From Pogonophryne albipinna (Eukaryota > Chordata > Actinopteri > Perciformes > Artedidraconidae), in NCBI GenBank assembly GCA_028583405.1, contig CM053247.1:14774065-14838064 (forward strand): a stretch of 64,000 bases of DNA, given 5' to 3'. Positions 45,952-60,225 of this stretch are shown in pieces; position 1 is the stretch's first letter; each line of letters begins with the position of its first letter. The notes below the pieces were generated by a model. The model did no database searches. It was not told the DNA's origin and saw nothing but the letters and a program-made list of their open reading frames with translations. A program made the translations under genes and the position numbers.

Positions 45952-48913
45952 TGTCATTTGAGCATATTAGCTAGCTGCATTTAACTCAGGTGCAGCCTCA
46001 CCGAATTGCCATTGTAGCTCGAGGCTCTAAGTTGTGTTACCAAGGCAAGCAGTGGTGTACAAGATGACTATCTCAGACACAAGACATCATCTTTGCCCCG
46101 ATGGCAGGTCAGCCAAAACAACTCCCGCTGAGCTGCTAAACTTTGTTCAAACCCACAGGACTTTAGTTTAAATTCTAGTGGAGATCTCCAAGTTTCAAAG
46201 AGTTCCAAATATGTCAACCTGAGTTTGGAAAGGAGTAGACATCTAGAATATTTCCCTTCGATTGAACTGCGCAACTGTAAATAAAGTCTGAAATTTGAGT
46301 ATTTCACTCCTTGTAAACATCTTATAACTTCAATGAAGCGATAGATACAGCATATATATATATTTGTATTATTCTTTCAGACAGTGCGGATTAAGATAAT
46401 TTTTCCTAACTTCAATTTACTTAGACAAAATTAATCTGTATCTTGAGTCAATGAAGTCAGGAGGAGGTTGCTTTATTTTCAGTTTCTTTCAAATGAACTC
46501 CTGGTACAATAAACCTTTTTACTCATAGTATAACTTCCTATACATTGGGTTTCTATACGAAAATGTTTCATTACATTCATCTGGTGTTCTCCGTGTTGCC
46601 CTCTGAGTTACTTCTATCAGATGAGTATCCCCCCCCGCCCCCCCCACACCTCCCCACTCTCCTTCCTCTGTAGTCAAACCCTTCTAAGACAGGGCTGTAA
46701 AGCAGCTGATCTCCTTTGATTCTCTCGGACTAGGAGGAGACAGACAGAGAGACAGACTGTGAGAGAGGGAAAAGGGAGGATTCTCTCATCCTGCCTCTGG
46801 AGCACACTTGTTTCCCTCAGAACTTGTATATTCTTCCCAGGGCCGGAGAGATGTGGTGAACGCAAGGAGGAGGGGGTAAGGCGTAAGGAGAGGCAAGAGC
46901 ATCCTCTGCATATAGATGAAGATTTAGTCGAGAAAGAGGGAAAACGGGGATAAAGAGAAAGGGTAGAAAAGTCAGGGATTAGAGATTTGAACAGCGTCTG
47001 CCATACTGTCTACCTAGGAGTTTAATGTGATGCTTTTAATAGAATTAAATGCGTCACATGTGCTTCATTTGAAGAGCAAAAATAGCAGCAAAGTGGTTCC
47101 AATTATCTAGCTGTTATTAGATCTAATTACAAGCCAGAGACCACTCCTACTTTATTATCAGCACCTCTTGTTTTTTGGACAGGAAGAGGAAGTGAGAAGG
47201 GGAGGAAGATATAGCAGGAGACTTCTGCTTCTTAGCAGCGGCTCCTAATTGATTTGGTTGCTTAATCCCTCCCGGATTGAGTTAGGGAGAGACTGCAGGG
47301 TGATTGAGGCATTTGAATTCCCCCATATGAGAGCCGGCGGCAGCGCGGAGGTCATTTAAATTGAATGTGGATCAGTCTACGCTCATGTTTACTCTGAGGA
47401 TTTGGCTCCCGCTGGCAGCCAGCACTCCCAGTCTGTTTGGTCAGATCATCAGTGATGCCATCGATTGCAGTCTGTTTGTACACACGTTGGCTCTGTGACG
47501 ATTCCATCACTGGTGGTTTTTCGCACCATATGCTTGGGTCAAACAGAGCGGAACAGACTCTTCCAAGTGTGCAAAATATCCATCCAATGTCCGTTTTCAC
47601 AATAGTGTTCTTCCTCGCCAAATGTTACTCCCCGAACCCCTCCTTTTCCACACGGCTTTAGATGAGCGGAGCAGAGCTAACTCCGCAAAGGAGGAGAATA
47701 TCCACGCCAGAAGTGACTATGGGTCTCTTGACATTATGAGGTTAAGCACAAAAGAAACACATATTACGGCTTAGCTCTGGACTAATATTGGAATGTGACC
47801 ATGAAAGACATTTCTAATCTGCTCAGCCAAAATCACATTAACTTCCCTCGTGTATTTTCTCCACACTAACAGAGCCGGGTCTGTGAACATTTTTAATAAG
47901 AAACTTTTCCCTTTTAAGACTGGTGAAGGAAACGGGGGGAAGGCACGAGAAAATGCTTTTTATTCTGTAACTAATCTGGGCTGATTTTGGAAACAGGGTG
48001 ACTTTTTGTGCACACATGGTTGCTAGATGTCGGGAAACAAAGCTGTGCAGATTTCCGTCCTAATAAACGCAGCACAGATCTATCAGAGTCACTTTTCCGC
48101 AGCAACGTGTCAAGGCAAAGAGAAACCACCAGTCCATTCCTAACATGAAACAGCTCTCCGGGCAGGAATATAAGGAATGGCACCCTCCTGGAATGTGAAG
48201 CCATGCAGGACGCCACTAGAAAACAGATGATTGGCTGTCAGGATCTCTCCAAGACTCGCTGATCATCACACAGAGCACGCAGACTCTCTCCTGGTTCCCC
48301 TGGGGGATTGTGGGGGCTCGGTCTACAAAGCACGGGAAGGAGGAAGCAGAGAGGAGTGAGGAGGAGGTCATTTTGAGCTGTTTTAGTAATGGGTATTAAA
48401 ATAGGGCAGCACATGACCCATTTATAGAATTCTTAATTACACACATTCAACTCTTACCCATATGTCACATTTCCATGAATGGTGATCATTAGATGTCCTG
48501 CTGGTTTGATAAACATGCCCTTTCCTGTTACTAAAACACATGTTTAGGCTGCCACGGTGGATAATGGAGCACGGAAATAAGATATTGCCAATACTGCAGA
48601 CCCACACTTACTGTTGAGGAAGAGAAAGCAAACACCAGGTTGTACATGCTTTTACCGTAGTGGTGCAAAGTAATCGGATTGCTTGATGTCTTGATCATAT
48701 TATACAGTATGGGTTTTTACGTGAAGTATACATTCATAGCGTCAGTGTAGATCAATCTTTTGACCTCAGTTGAGCCTGTACTATCCATACAACATGAGCT
48801 ATAATCTAACTTGGGTGTGTGGTTGTGGTTAGAGTGGGCCAGTTCTATCAAAGAAGGGAAGATCATGAATGCTTGTAGAGGACTCGTCATCTGATTTAAG
48901 TAGCAAACCAACA

Positions 48914-49913
48914 NNNNNNNNNNNNNNNNNNNNNNNNNNNNNNNNNNNNNNNNNNNNNNNNNNNNNNNNNNNNNNNNNNNNNNNNNNNNNNNNNNNNNNN
49001 NNNNNNNNNNNNNNNNNNNNNNNNNNNNNNNNNNNNNNNNNNNNNNNNNNNNNNNNNNNNNNNNNNNNNNNNNNNNNNNNNNNNNNNNNNNNNNNNNNNN
49101 NNNNNNNNNNNNNNNNNNNNNNNNNNNNNNNNNNNNNNNNNNNNNNNNNNNNNNNNNNNNNNNNNNNNNNNNNNNNNNNNNNNNNNNNNNNNNNNNNNNN
49201 NNNNNNNNNNNNNNNNNNNNNNNNNNNNNNNNNNNNNNNNNNNNNNNNNNNNNNNNNNNNNNNNNNNNNNNNNNNNNNNNNNNNNNNNNNNNNNNNNNNN
49301 NNNNNNNNNNNNNNNNNNNNNNNNNNNNNNNNNNNNNNNNNNNNNNNNNNNNNNNNNNNNNNNNNNNNNNNNNNNNNNNNNNNNNNNNNNNNNNNNNNNN
49401 NNNNNNNNNNNNNNNNNNNNNNNNNNNNNNNNNNNNNNNNNNNNNNNNNNNNNNNNNNNNNNNNNNNNNNNNNNNNNNNNNNNNNNNNNNNNNNNNNNNN
49501 NNNNNNNNNNNNNNNNNNNNNNNNNNNNNNNNNNNNNNNNNNNNNNNNNNNNNNNNNNNNNNNNNNNNNNNNNNNNNNNNNNNNNNNNNNNNNNNNNNNN
49601 NNNNNNNNNNNNNNNNNNNNNNNNNNNNNNNNNNNNNNNNNNNNNNNNNNNNNNNNNNNNNNNNNNNNNNNNNNNNNNNNNNNNNNNNNNNNNNNNNNNN
49701 NNNNNNNNNNNNNNNNNNNNNNNNNNNNNNNNNNNNNNNNNNNNNNNNNNNNNNNNNNNNNNNNNNNNNNNNNNNNNNNNNNNNNNNNNNNNNNNNNNNN
49801 NNNNNNNNNNNNNNNNNNNNNNNNNNNNNNNNNNNNNNNNNNNNNNNNNNNNNNNNNNNNNNNNNNNNNNNNNNNNNNNNNNNNNNNNNNNNNNNNNNNN
49901 NNNNNNNNNNNNN
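48914..49913. other. Assembly gap of exactly 1000 N
   Basis: There are exactly 1000 undetermined bases. The round number indicates a placeholder between two contigs whose true distance is unknown. The left flank is unique non-coding DNA and the right flank starts mid-repeat. Open frames running through the N run are artefacts. Confidence 0.99.
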
Positions 49914-50948
49914 ATCTTGTAATATTAAGAACATTCTAATGATTCTCATGATGGCAGCAGTACAAAACCACAAAGGGAACATTCTTACTTACAGAAAACA
50001 TGTATTCTTTTTTGAGACCTGGGTAAAACTCCTATTGCGTGCGTTTTTGTATGTTTGAATTTTTTTGAGACAGGAAGACAGAGCTTAGATAACCCATTAT
50101 ACCAGGGGTGGTTGCAGCGAGGGAAACACCAGATTCCTCAACTGTCATTACATCTCGCACTATGTATGGGCTCTCCTTTTGCACACTCACACTTTCGTAA
50201 AGACTCACTCTCAACATTCACACATCGGACCCACCCCTTCCAAAAAAAAGAACTCCCCAAAACAATCAAAAACATGTGCATGTGTTTGGGCGCAGAATCA
50301 TAGCTAACATACAAGAAGCAAATGACCAAAAACTGCCAATATCATTTTCCACTTAATAGCCACAATAAAAAACAGCCACTGTTAATATAGGGGAAAAAAC
50401 ATGCTTCCTTAAAAAGATAAGAGAAAAAACTAAAAAAAACCTTCGACTCTAAAAACCACTGGCATCAGAAATGTTGAATTATACAAATTACATATACAAT
50501 TACAACTGTGTGATAATAATAATAATATAGTAATGATAATAATAGATTTGACTTAAAACTTTACATAACGTATGTCCAGTGCAGTTTTTATGTCACACAA
50601 GTGTAGATTCACAGGAGGACAAGAGGGTTGATATAAGGAAGAAGGAAGAAGGAAGAAGGAAGAAGGAAGAAGGAACACCCCCGCCCCAACACCCAGTGTG
50701 GTGAGGGATGTCGAGTAGTCGTTTGATAGTTGTCAGAAGATGTTGTAGGACAGATGACAAGCAAAGGGGAGAGTAGTAGTAGAATAAAAAGAAGAAGAGA
50801 TGCATGCTGGGGGTTGAGGCTGGGCGTCCAGTGAAGGGGGGTTTGTTGATGAGGGGCCTTTCCCCAAACCGACACTGGACTTGTTCTTTCGTCCCCTCCT
50901 CGTCCTCCTGCTGATCACTCCTGACAGACAAAGATATGGCATTCCACC
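49914..50948 (-). other. camk2b: camk2b 3'UTR exon, second copy, truncated by the gap
   Basis: The acceptor (ctttttcag on the - strand) places the exon start at 50948, the mirror of 9278. The sequence follows the left copy down to the equivalent of 10312 and then stops at the N run, so the AATAAA at left 10397 is missing here. It includes the heptamer repeat at 50635-50675. Confidence 0.6.
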
Positions 50949-51145
50949 CTGAAAAAGAAAACAAAACCGCATTATTAATGTATGACTGAGATCAGATCTT
51001 CATAATGAAAGGAATAGTTCGACATTTTGGGATATTGGCTTATTTGCTTCCTTGCCAAATATTTCTATGGATTACTGAATTAATGCTGATGATGTCATCC
51101 GCCTTATTAACGCAACACATTCAAGTATTGATCCGTTTCTTCCGC

Positions 51146-51382
51146 TTAAAGAGGCCCTATTATTCTTTGTAGGGTTTTCTCTTTCCTGTAATGTGTTATA
51201 TAGCTTTTTGTGCATGTAAATGGTCTGCAAAGGATCAAATCCGGCCAGCTAACCAATCAGAGCAGACTGGGCTCTGGTTTCAGACAGAGGGTGAAATGAG
51301 GTGCTGCAGCAAGAGCTTTTTGAACTTTAAAGGATGGAGTAATGTAACAGTCGAGGCACAAAATGCTATGCAGAATCTTTAA
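51146..51382. mobile_element. Mirror copy of the short TTAAAG MITE
   Basis: Reverse complement of 8844-9080, with the same termini. Confidence 0.6.
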
Positions 51383-51655
51383 AACTTGATTTCTTTTCAC
51401 TGCAGTTTTTGAACAAATTGCTGACAGGTTTATTTATACAAATTGGACAATGTTTGTTGGTTTGAATTTCAATTATAAATATTTAAAAACAAGTCTGACC
51501 GGAATCATACAAAACTTAAGGATGACTGTGTGTCAAGCAGTCTGGCTACAGAATCAGCTTAATGCTACAATCAAAAAAAGAATAAATAAATGCAGTTGAT
51601 GAAACACCACACAGTACATGAGGAGCAGAAGCAAAAGTAAATTCATGGAAGTATC

Positions 51656-52282
51656 TTAAAGGTTTCCTATCATGCAAAATGCACGTTTTGATGTCTTTTA
51701 TACAGAAATGTGTCCCCGGTGTGGGAACTCACAAAGTGTCAGAAAATAAAACCCTGTCTTTTTTCCTCCTTACCCAAATCTCTAAAAACAGGGGTACAAC
51801 GGAGCTGATCCAGATTTGCTGCGGTCATGACGACATTATTAAAATGTGTGCTGGCATCAGAAACGTCGCTATCAGAAACAATGCACAACGTGTTTTGGAA
51901 GTAATATGGTCTTTGTTTACATTAGCAAGTAACGCTGTACTGGAGAGAGTATGTGTAAAAGACCAGGATATAAAAAAAGGAACTCACCTTGTGGTAAACC
52001 CACAAGAGAAAAGCATTTGAGCTCCATACTGTTTCAGAAATAATCCTTGATGTGGTTTTGAACATGATATTGCGTTTAATCCCGGCAGCGTTTAGCTGAG
52101 TATCTCGTAGAATTCTCCTGAAAGGCTAAACTCCCAGAATCAGCACTTCTCTAACCTGGCTGAAATAGAGGGATATGAGGCATGGCTAGAATGGGTGATC
52201 TGTTTGGTATTTTGAGCAAAACACTTCATAGCCTTTTTTTAAATAGATTTTATATAAAAATAGTATAATAGGAGACCTTTAA
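51656..52282. mobile_element. Mirror copy of the TTAA-bounded MITE
   Basis: Reverse complement of 7944-8570, again abutting the piggyBac element through a shared TTAA. Confidence 0.8.
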
Positions 52283-52666
52283 CCCTCCTGTTGTCTTCGG
52301 GTCAAATCTGACCGATTTACTACTTTCATCAATCATAACTTTTTTGTTTTACATTCGATTGCATTAAGGCTTTATGATATCCTTCACAGTAGACATTTGA
52401 ACATATAAAATGGCTGATCACCACTTTATTTGAATTTTGGATGATTTAGTCAACTTTGTAACACCATGGTGTTCCCGGAAAAGGAATTAGCAGTTTCTCA
52501 TGTATACCAGTAGTCTGATACAATATTTACAGTTTGAAAGGGTGTTAAATGAAATTTGGTGATGATTCATGTTTTTTGTGTTAATGTAATAGCAGTTAAA
52601 ACAGGACCGGTCAAATTTGACAGTGAACACCAAAGTAAGGGGGGGGAAACGAAGACAATAGGAGGG
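52283..52666. mobile_element. Mirror copy of the short piggyBac MITE
   Basis: Reverse complement of 7560-7943, with the same TTAA on both sides. Presence at the same intronic site in both arms shows that the insertion predates the duplication or the allelic split. Confidence 0.9.
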
Positions 52667-52958
52667 TTAAAGGATTAATTCTGTGGGAATTAAAGCTAGC
52701 ACTGATTTTCTTTTGCTCTGTGGCACTGCAACTTAAATCTATTTAGTAATTGCTTCCACACAGTGAAAGCTCCCATAAAAACAACAGCAATGCAGACAAT
52801 GTGTACAATAATATACTGTTGTCTTTGCTGTATTAATGTGATCGCTCAAAGTATGTCATTCCCTCAAAGTACACAGTAAAGGTTCAACAGCTGCAGCTCC
52901 TTTCCAAAGAACAAGAGTATGTGCATTACATCTCCTGCTGTCAGTGTTTCGCTCATAC

Positions 52959-53192
52959 CTCACTGAAGTGGCGCAGCCGGGGCGCCCGAGCAGTGGAAGT
53001 GGATGTTCTGCCACTTGCTGTCTCTGCGATGCCAGACGCGAGTTTCCTCTGACTGGCTGGACCGCGGCCAACCCTGGTTGTCCACATACTGAGTCAGGCG
53101 GATGTAAGCGATGCAGGCCGCGTCCTCGCCGATCATGTGGACGTGGGGGTTCAGGATGGTGGTGTGGATGGGCTTGCTGTTCTTCGCCAAAA
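52959..53192 (-). CDS. camk2b: CaMKII beta last coding exon, second copy
   Basis: Mirror of 7034-7267. Same acceptor, same C-terminus ([10 protein letters not shown]), same stop and same donor just after the stop. The encoded residues are identical to the left copy. Probably not an independent gene; see the inverted duplication. Confidence 0.93.
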
Positions 53193-53401
53193 CTGAAAAG
53201 AGGACAAAAACAATGTCAGGTAGAATAAGCAAGGGAACACCAGTTTGGAAGTTCAATTAACTTTGTAATGTGATTTGCAAATGTAACACAAATTATTTTT
53301 CATTTGAGTGGATGTGGGAGTCTTGTGGGATTTTTTTTTAGGGTGGAGCTTTGAATGTTTTATCTTCTTTCATTTTTTCTATTTGACCCATTTTTTATCT
53401 A

Positions 53402-53737
<336 letters not shown>

Positions 53738-53784
53738 TCATTTTAAACTATGCATTTTACCCACACACAAAAAACGCAGACTCA

Positions 53785-53910
<126 letters not shown>

Positions 53911-54531
53911 CTATCGCAACAGTTGGACGAATTGAGACGCAGTTATTCTGGTTTTCACAACAACCCATGTGCTCAGGCAAAGGCAGTTAGAACCCTAACA
54001 TCTTGTTTTATGTGAAACAACTCAAAATAAAGTTTCAACTTCTCTGGTCATTATTGTAATGAGCTGGAAATGTATGCTTCATAGTGAACTTGCTTTAAAT
54101 TTCATTTTTTTACAACCATCTGGGAAAAATGCACTGAATGCACTCGATTAGTTGGGTAATACAAATAACATCAAACATACAAACAGACATGAGTCTCTCA
54201 TGTGATCCTGATGGACTGTCACAAACACCACAAACAATGTCACCTGTGTATTAGTGTACATCACAACTATTCAAAAGCAACCAAACGATGCTTACACCTG
54301 CGTGCAGTATGCCTACTGAAGATTATGTTAATAGAAGCAAAAATCACACACATCCAGAAGGGTCCAACTTCTAACCTGAAGAGCAGTTTACCACACGTAC
54401 GATGTATGTTATGCTCCAAAAGCAGAATACACTGGCTGTTACACACGCTTGCTCACGCACAGGCCTGCAGTGAGTGGATGTCATTCGGTTAGGACCCGTG
54501 ATTGGCGAATATGTGTAAGGTCGGTACTCAC

Positions 54532-54705
54532 TCTGGGAAGAAGACAGGGGAGGGCTGGAGGGGGAGTGGGGGGGATGTGGGGAGGTAGTGTGTGCATTTA
54601 GAGGGGTGGGCCTGGCGCTAGGCACCGGTGCAGCGTCAGAATTGAGCGCAGGGGCCGCCGGCGCCGCCCTGCGAACGCTGCTTACCAGGTCAGTGAGCCG
54701 AGACA
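54532..54705 (-). CDS. camk2b: CaMKII beta proline-rich linker exon, second copy
   Basis: Mirror of 5521-5694 with an identical predicted peptide (LTDLVSSVRR and a Pro/Ser-rich tail). Upstream camk2b exons for this copy should lie at higher coordinates on this strand, but none was recognised up to 64000. Confidence 0.84.
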
Positions 54706-57007
54706 CTGAGGGCCGGCAATGCAGGAAGGATGGGTGGATGGTGGTGGAGTAATGTAAATAAATAGATTAGAGAACACAAAGGGATGAAGAAATAAAAAAA
54801 ATCTCTTATTTGTATATTTTTGGTAACATTTTCTGCACTATACTTCTGCTGCTGTAATACAATAAATGTCCCCATTGCAGGACAAATAAAGGAATTCTGA
54901 TATTAATATGTGTTTTATGCATGCTTCTTAGTTAACATTAAGCTGTCTTTGGCTCTTTTCTGCTGTAACAAATGTACATTTCCCCTCTGTGGGACTAAAG
55001 GTATTCTGATTCTGATTACAGCGGGATTACCCTCTCCTCTGCAGAGACATACTTGTGGGAGGACACATGCACAAATACTTGACCCTGTGCAGACATGCCA
55101 TCCCTCATCTTTTCATAATGAAGTGGCCACTTTGGTCCCCATAGCCCCACTGATGGGTGATTCTTTATGTCTGAGAGAGACTGGGAGTAGTTGTAACTGG
55201 AGCCCTAAGTGACAGAAATCCCTCTGTCAGGAAGAAACAAAGCTATGAGCTGTTAGTAAGTTGGAAAAGCTGCTTACTCCACCAGGGGCCAAGAAAACAG
55301 GCACATCCAAACAGTGGAGATGTCCATTTTTGACCGCTGTTCTTCTGACATAATACACTACTAATGTGCAGGGAAAGCCTTCCTGGATCCTCTCCATGTA
55401 TCCCACTCATAAATCTCCCAAATTCCCATCCAGTTCAAGTTAAAAACTAATCTGATCTGTGCTCCTTCAAAGCATTTCTGCATTATGAGTTTACAACCGT
55501 GACTTAGAGAAATGTTTCAGGGGCTTTGGGCCAGGGAGGGGAGGGAGGGGTGGTTCTGTTTCCTACGGCTTGGCGATCGTGGCCAAGCCACTGTTCTGGT
55601 AGTCTCGGTGAATTTGAACCGACTCACGGAACAGTGTGGCTCCCGGCAAATACACAACTTTGACATTGGTGCATACAATGCCGACAGTCGTACTTGGACT
55701 GTGACAGACAGATTTTAAAGTGTTTCCTAGACACCAAAAGCCACCGTGTCCTTTCACATTCTAGGGATGATGGATGGAGAGTTGCTTAGACAAACTCTTC
55801 AGGCGTGTTTGTGTCCTTGTGAAGACCGGGGCTAAACGTTCTGTTCGGGTACTACCAATAAAATATTCAGGGGCAGATGTCTGAGCAGCTCCCCTGCGCT
55901 CAGAACCTTCGCAAAAAGGACACAAACTGTTTCTAAATTATTCATACAGTCAAATGCTTTGTCCAAGAAGTTCAAAGCTCTGTCAAACCTCAGTATCCAT
56001 CTGAGTTTGAACGGTGTTACTCAAAGCATTTTGACATCAATAACATCAATCACTTGTCATAACTGCTTAAAAGATTGTTAGTCTTACATTGAAAGTCACT
56101 TTAGATTTTGCGGTAAAACTGATAGATTTCCAGGACAAAGGAAGATTGCTTAACAACATAAAAAAAGGAGAGGGAGCTGCTTTGGAACTAATCTTAGTCT
56201 TAATAATCTTCATCTTCATCTGTAGCCTTTGTAAAAGAAATAGAGTGGAGTGACGTAGGTTTGGCCGTTATTTCAGAATCTACAATATTTTGGGAGGCAC
56301 CACTAGTGTGGGGGGGGGGTCTCATTTGCTCACAGGACTCATACCAACAAAGTATATTTTAATGATTATATACACAATGTGTTTAAGAAGGGTTTTATGT
56401 AACTCTGAGGTAAAGTTGAAGATGTTGTGATTTAAGTGCAAATGACATTTTTCATCATTTTCAGTTCTATAATCTATGTCCTGGGTGAACATATGTCTAG
56501 AAGCCTCTAAAAGTTGGTCCCACTTAGCATTAAAGCAGGGGTCTCAACTCAAGGCCCGGGGGGCAAATCCGGCCCGCGACTTCATTTTATGTGGCCCCGC
56601 AAGAACTTGCAAAGAATATAATACGTTTATTACGGTTACATGCCATAAGCAGGTTGCCCATAAACTACATGTCCCACAATTGCATTCGTTTTGTGACATG
56701 CGCACTGAAGAGACTTGCAATTATTTGCCCTGGACTTCTGCTTTCAGACGTAGTTAATTACTAAGTTATTATCCTATCCGATAATAATCCAATTCAGAGG
56801 CAATAATGTAATATAATACATTATTTTATATATATATTTATATAGTTACAACCGGCCCTTTGAGTGCAACCTTTATGCGAATGTGGCCCGCGATGAAATT
56901 GAGTTTGACATCCCTGCATTAAAGGATCAAAATCCACAAAAAAGTTTAAAACCGTTGCTTTATTTGAACTTATTTACCCGTAGGTCAGCACAATATGAGG
57001 GACTCAC
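54706..57007. other. Mirror of the non-coding stretch 3219-5520
   Basis: Contains the reversed short dispersed repeats near 54825-55020 and the arm difference A at 55592 (G at 4634 in the left arm). Confidence 0.5.
56536..56916. mobile_element. Mirror copy of the hAT MITE
   Basis: 381 bp, one base shorter than the left copy, with target duplication cattaaag at 56528-56535 and 56917-56924. It carries the small changes near the CATTG/CAATTG stretch that distinguish the arms. Confidence 0.92.
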
Positions 57008-57170
57008 CTGCAGAAGTTGTGGCTGCCCAGACCCCCCTCTCCATTGGGGTATTTGAGAGTGTTGTAAGGGTGCTGGAAAGTCTCATTCCAGAAGAGGCAG
57101 GGTTTACCACCATGCAGGCTGGTCTGATTCTGGAAGCCCCTGTAGTCCTCTCCGTTGGCAGTGTAACACT
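57008..57170 (-). CDS. kremen1: Kremen-like kringle exon, second copy
   Basis: Mirror of 3056-3218 with an identical predicted peptide and splice sites. Again no other Kremen exon was recognised nearby, including the additional 3.8 kb upstream at 60226-64000. Confidence 0.78.
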
Positions 57171-60100
57171 CTGGAAAAAGAGGAACGAGATGGAGGAATT
57201 GAGAGGAATCACTTGTGTCTGCAATAAGGGCTTAGACATCTTTTAAGTTGCAAATCAAAAGCTTGGCAAGATCTTTTGAACACAGAAAGTCAGCCACAAA
57301 TATGACCTGCTTTATTGACAATGTGGAATCAGTGAAATACTCTCAAGCTAGGAACATTTGTTTAGACGACAACTTTGGAATAATTGTAATTTTTGCCCAG
57401 TCTCTTACCAAATGGGGTAAAGAAAGATCAATCACTGTATTGTTTTAATTAATGTCATCGCAGGAGAAAAAATGGCCCACAGATATACAAGTAAAGCAAA
57501 CATGGCTTGGATTTCTAGGAAATGTATGACTACCATATGGCCAAGCCAGAAAGAGTGTGAAAAGCGAGAGCTGGTTTCAAAGCAAAACAATGGCTGGGGG
57601 AGAGCTTTTCTTCCCTGAAATTGGGAATTCAAATAAACATTGGCTGATGATGGGAGCTTGATCAGCCATTACTGTGCATCGCTCTCAGCCTTGAGGAGGG
57701 GTGGGGGGGGCTCCCGTCAAGAGAGTTTTAACTGCTACAGCTGAATTCCTCTGTGATTGCATTACGATGGAAAATATTAATTTATTATGTTATGATTACT
57801 CAAACATAGACAGAGCAGGATTCTCCTTCAGTGTAAACAGCAGGGGATACAACAAGTCTGTATGTATGACATTATGTTGCAAAGAGTAAATACTGACAAT
57901 GGCCACCAGCATCACTTTGAAGTGTTCTTTTACAGTGTGTGCTTTGACACTTTTGAGTGTTGACTTATGAAGTGTAATACATAATACAATTATTTCAACT
58001 CATGCCTGTCAATCAAACTCAAGAAACAGAACAATAGTCGTTTGTGTGGCTCGATTCCATGGGGTCTTGTTGCTATGTATGCAGTTAGCCAGTGACCGGC
58101 CCCTTTCATCAAGTGGAGCTGTCTGGGCTGAGTATGAGCTAATGCATCGCAATATGACAGTCATTACATCCCTTAGTGAGCCAGCCGTGCTCCAAGGCTC
58201 TTTCTCATTCTCTTCCAGTCCTAGGTTTCCTAACTTCCTTTCTCTTTCTCGTATCTTATCCTCTGTTCTCCCCTCTCAGCATTCACAACTCTTTTCTCCT
58301 CTGCTGCTTTTGCTTTCTTCTGTCATCCCCTTTCAACTTATATACTTTTTTTTCTTTGGGGGGGGGGGGGTCTCTTTGCTTCACAGGCTTCTATCTCAAC
58401 TTTTGAGCTCGCGTCTATCGTTAGATGGCAACCTTAAGATGCCGTTTCACACGTCTAGAGGAGGAAGGCAGCATCGATTAAGACCTAAAGGAGAATAATT
58501 CTTTTAGGAGATCAAACATCCCCCAAATGAAACCGTGTGTTGATTGCAGATGTTAAAATATGTGTCTAATGTAGATAAGTCAGGGACCTACATTTTCTAC
58601 CCGTACTTTCTACCATGCTTTGATATATTAACAGCAGTTACCTTGCACACAAACATGCATTTCAGTCTCTTGCATTCTCTACTATACTTCTCTTAATTTT
58701 AAAGTAAATCAAAGCCCCTGGCAGCCAAAGTAGCTTTTAATTAAAGTTGTTATTCAGTCAAGCTTGTTAGCCATCCATCGTCTGGCTGACAGGAGTTCAA
58801 CGGTGGCAAGGAGATGCAGGGTGTCAGGTTCCTGCATTATGATGCCACTCTATTGTCTGTGAATGGCTCCCCTCTATATTAGCAAATTAATACCAACCAG
58901 GCAACCACCAGATCGTAAATCCACTGGAGAGTGTCTGAGGCAGAACACGACTCCATAAAATAAAAAAAACAGCTTAATGGTGGTACAATGAGGGGTCATG
59001 CTCTTGCTCCCCTACACAAGGGAGCGATCAAGAGTCGTGGGGACACAAGTTATCGTGGGGCTGACACTCCAGACAACATGGTGTGTTTAATAATGCAAAT
59101 TGTGCAATTGAAAAGGATGCACTTGATCCTGTAGAAGACTTTAGAGATAAGGTGGAGATCTGATATCAATGTTAATCTGTGTTGCCACTCCATGTTATGG
59201 CTCTACCTGACTCAACACTTTTTTAGAACTACTTCACTAATAATTCTGACCACTGGTCGTTCAGAGAGAATCGCCACTACCGCCTACACTGAAGCGGTGT
59301 TATCACTCAACCTATGTTTCCATCTTGAGCAATCGTTTTAAAAGTGGGAACAATTCAATCAGTTTAAAAGACAGACACATAATATTGACAAGAAAACAAA
59401 TAACCACACAGCAAAATAATACTTTTCAATACAGTAAGATTTAGTAGTGGAGTAACTTGTAATTATGGTTTGTCATTGACCTTAAGCTACAATTGTGTTC
59501 AATTAAAATGAGTTATCCTGCATTTTATGATTTGTATGGTATAATATACACAGAACTTATTGGGGAAGACAGGAATCAAATGATTAATTTTCATTGAATT
59601 CACATTTCTCCGGATGCTGGCACTGACGGCAAACAGAAAAAAAGAGAAGGAACCACTGCTATTGAGAGTTTGGCAGCAGTACAAGCACAATCATGAGTCA
59701 CTGCTCCCCAAAAGCAATCATGACTGTTACTGCCCAAGTCACAGAGGATAACATCAGGTAGCGACAGGGCCACAGACTGCATCCCAAATGAGCTCACGTC
59801 CTTCAAATATCTTCTCCCCGAAAAGAGGGTATTGAAATGACTGAACTTGGCCGCACGAAGTGCTGCTCAACACACTGTGTCGAAAAGAAAGATCCAAATG
59901 ACTTTGTAAATGTCTCCTTTCCTCCTTCAGGAGACTTTACTCTAGAGTTTCAGGATGAAGCAGAGCTCGTCTGCACATGGTCCCTTTGGAACGAGCTGCT
60001 GCTGGCAATCATCCCGCCCTGCTGCGGTCAACTAAGCTTTCCAAGACAAGATGGTAAATAATATGGCAGCGTTTTGCCCCCTGGAGGAATATGGGGATGG

Positions 60101-60225
60101 CGGATTGTTCCAGGTGGTTTCAAGACACCATTTGCTTATGGTGGGAAAGGGAAGTAGCGGATCTGCAAGGCCTCAGAGATAAGTGAGGCTACGTTAGAGA
60201 TGGATGGTCCATTTAAGAGCCTTGA

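Larger units (their letters stand above)
43285..48913. other. Non-coding region up to the gap
   Basis: Besides the listed repeats, no exon was recognised. The 46620-46960 stretch is strongly purine/pyrimidine-biased, including C runs at 46630. The block 47090-47170 (aattatctagctgttattag, tctaattaca) is rich in ATTA-type homeodomain sites and could be conserved regulatory DNA. The contig ends at 48913. Confidence 0.45.

Noticed and set aside
48717..49982. Open frames of 350-420 codons on both strands
   Set aside because: They run through 1000 N and are not real coding sequence.
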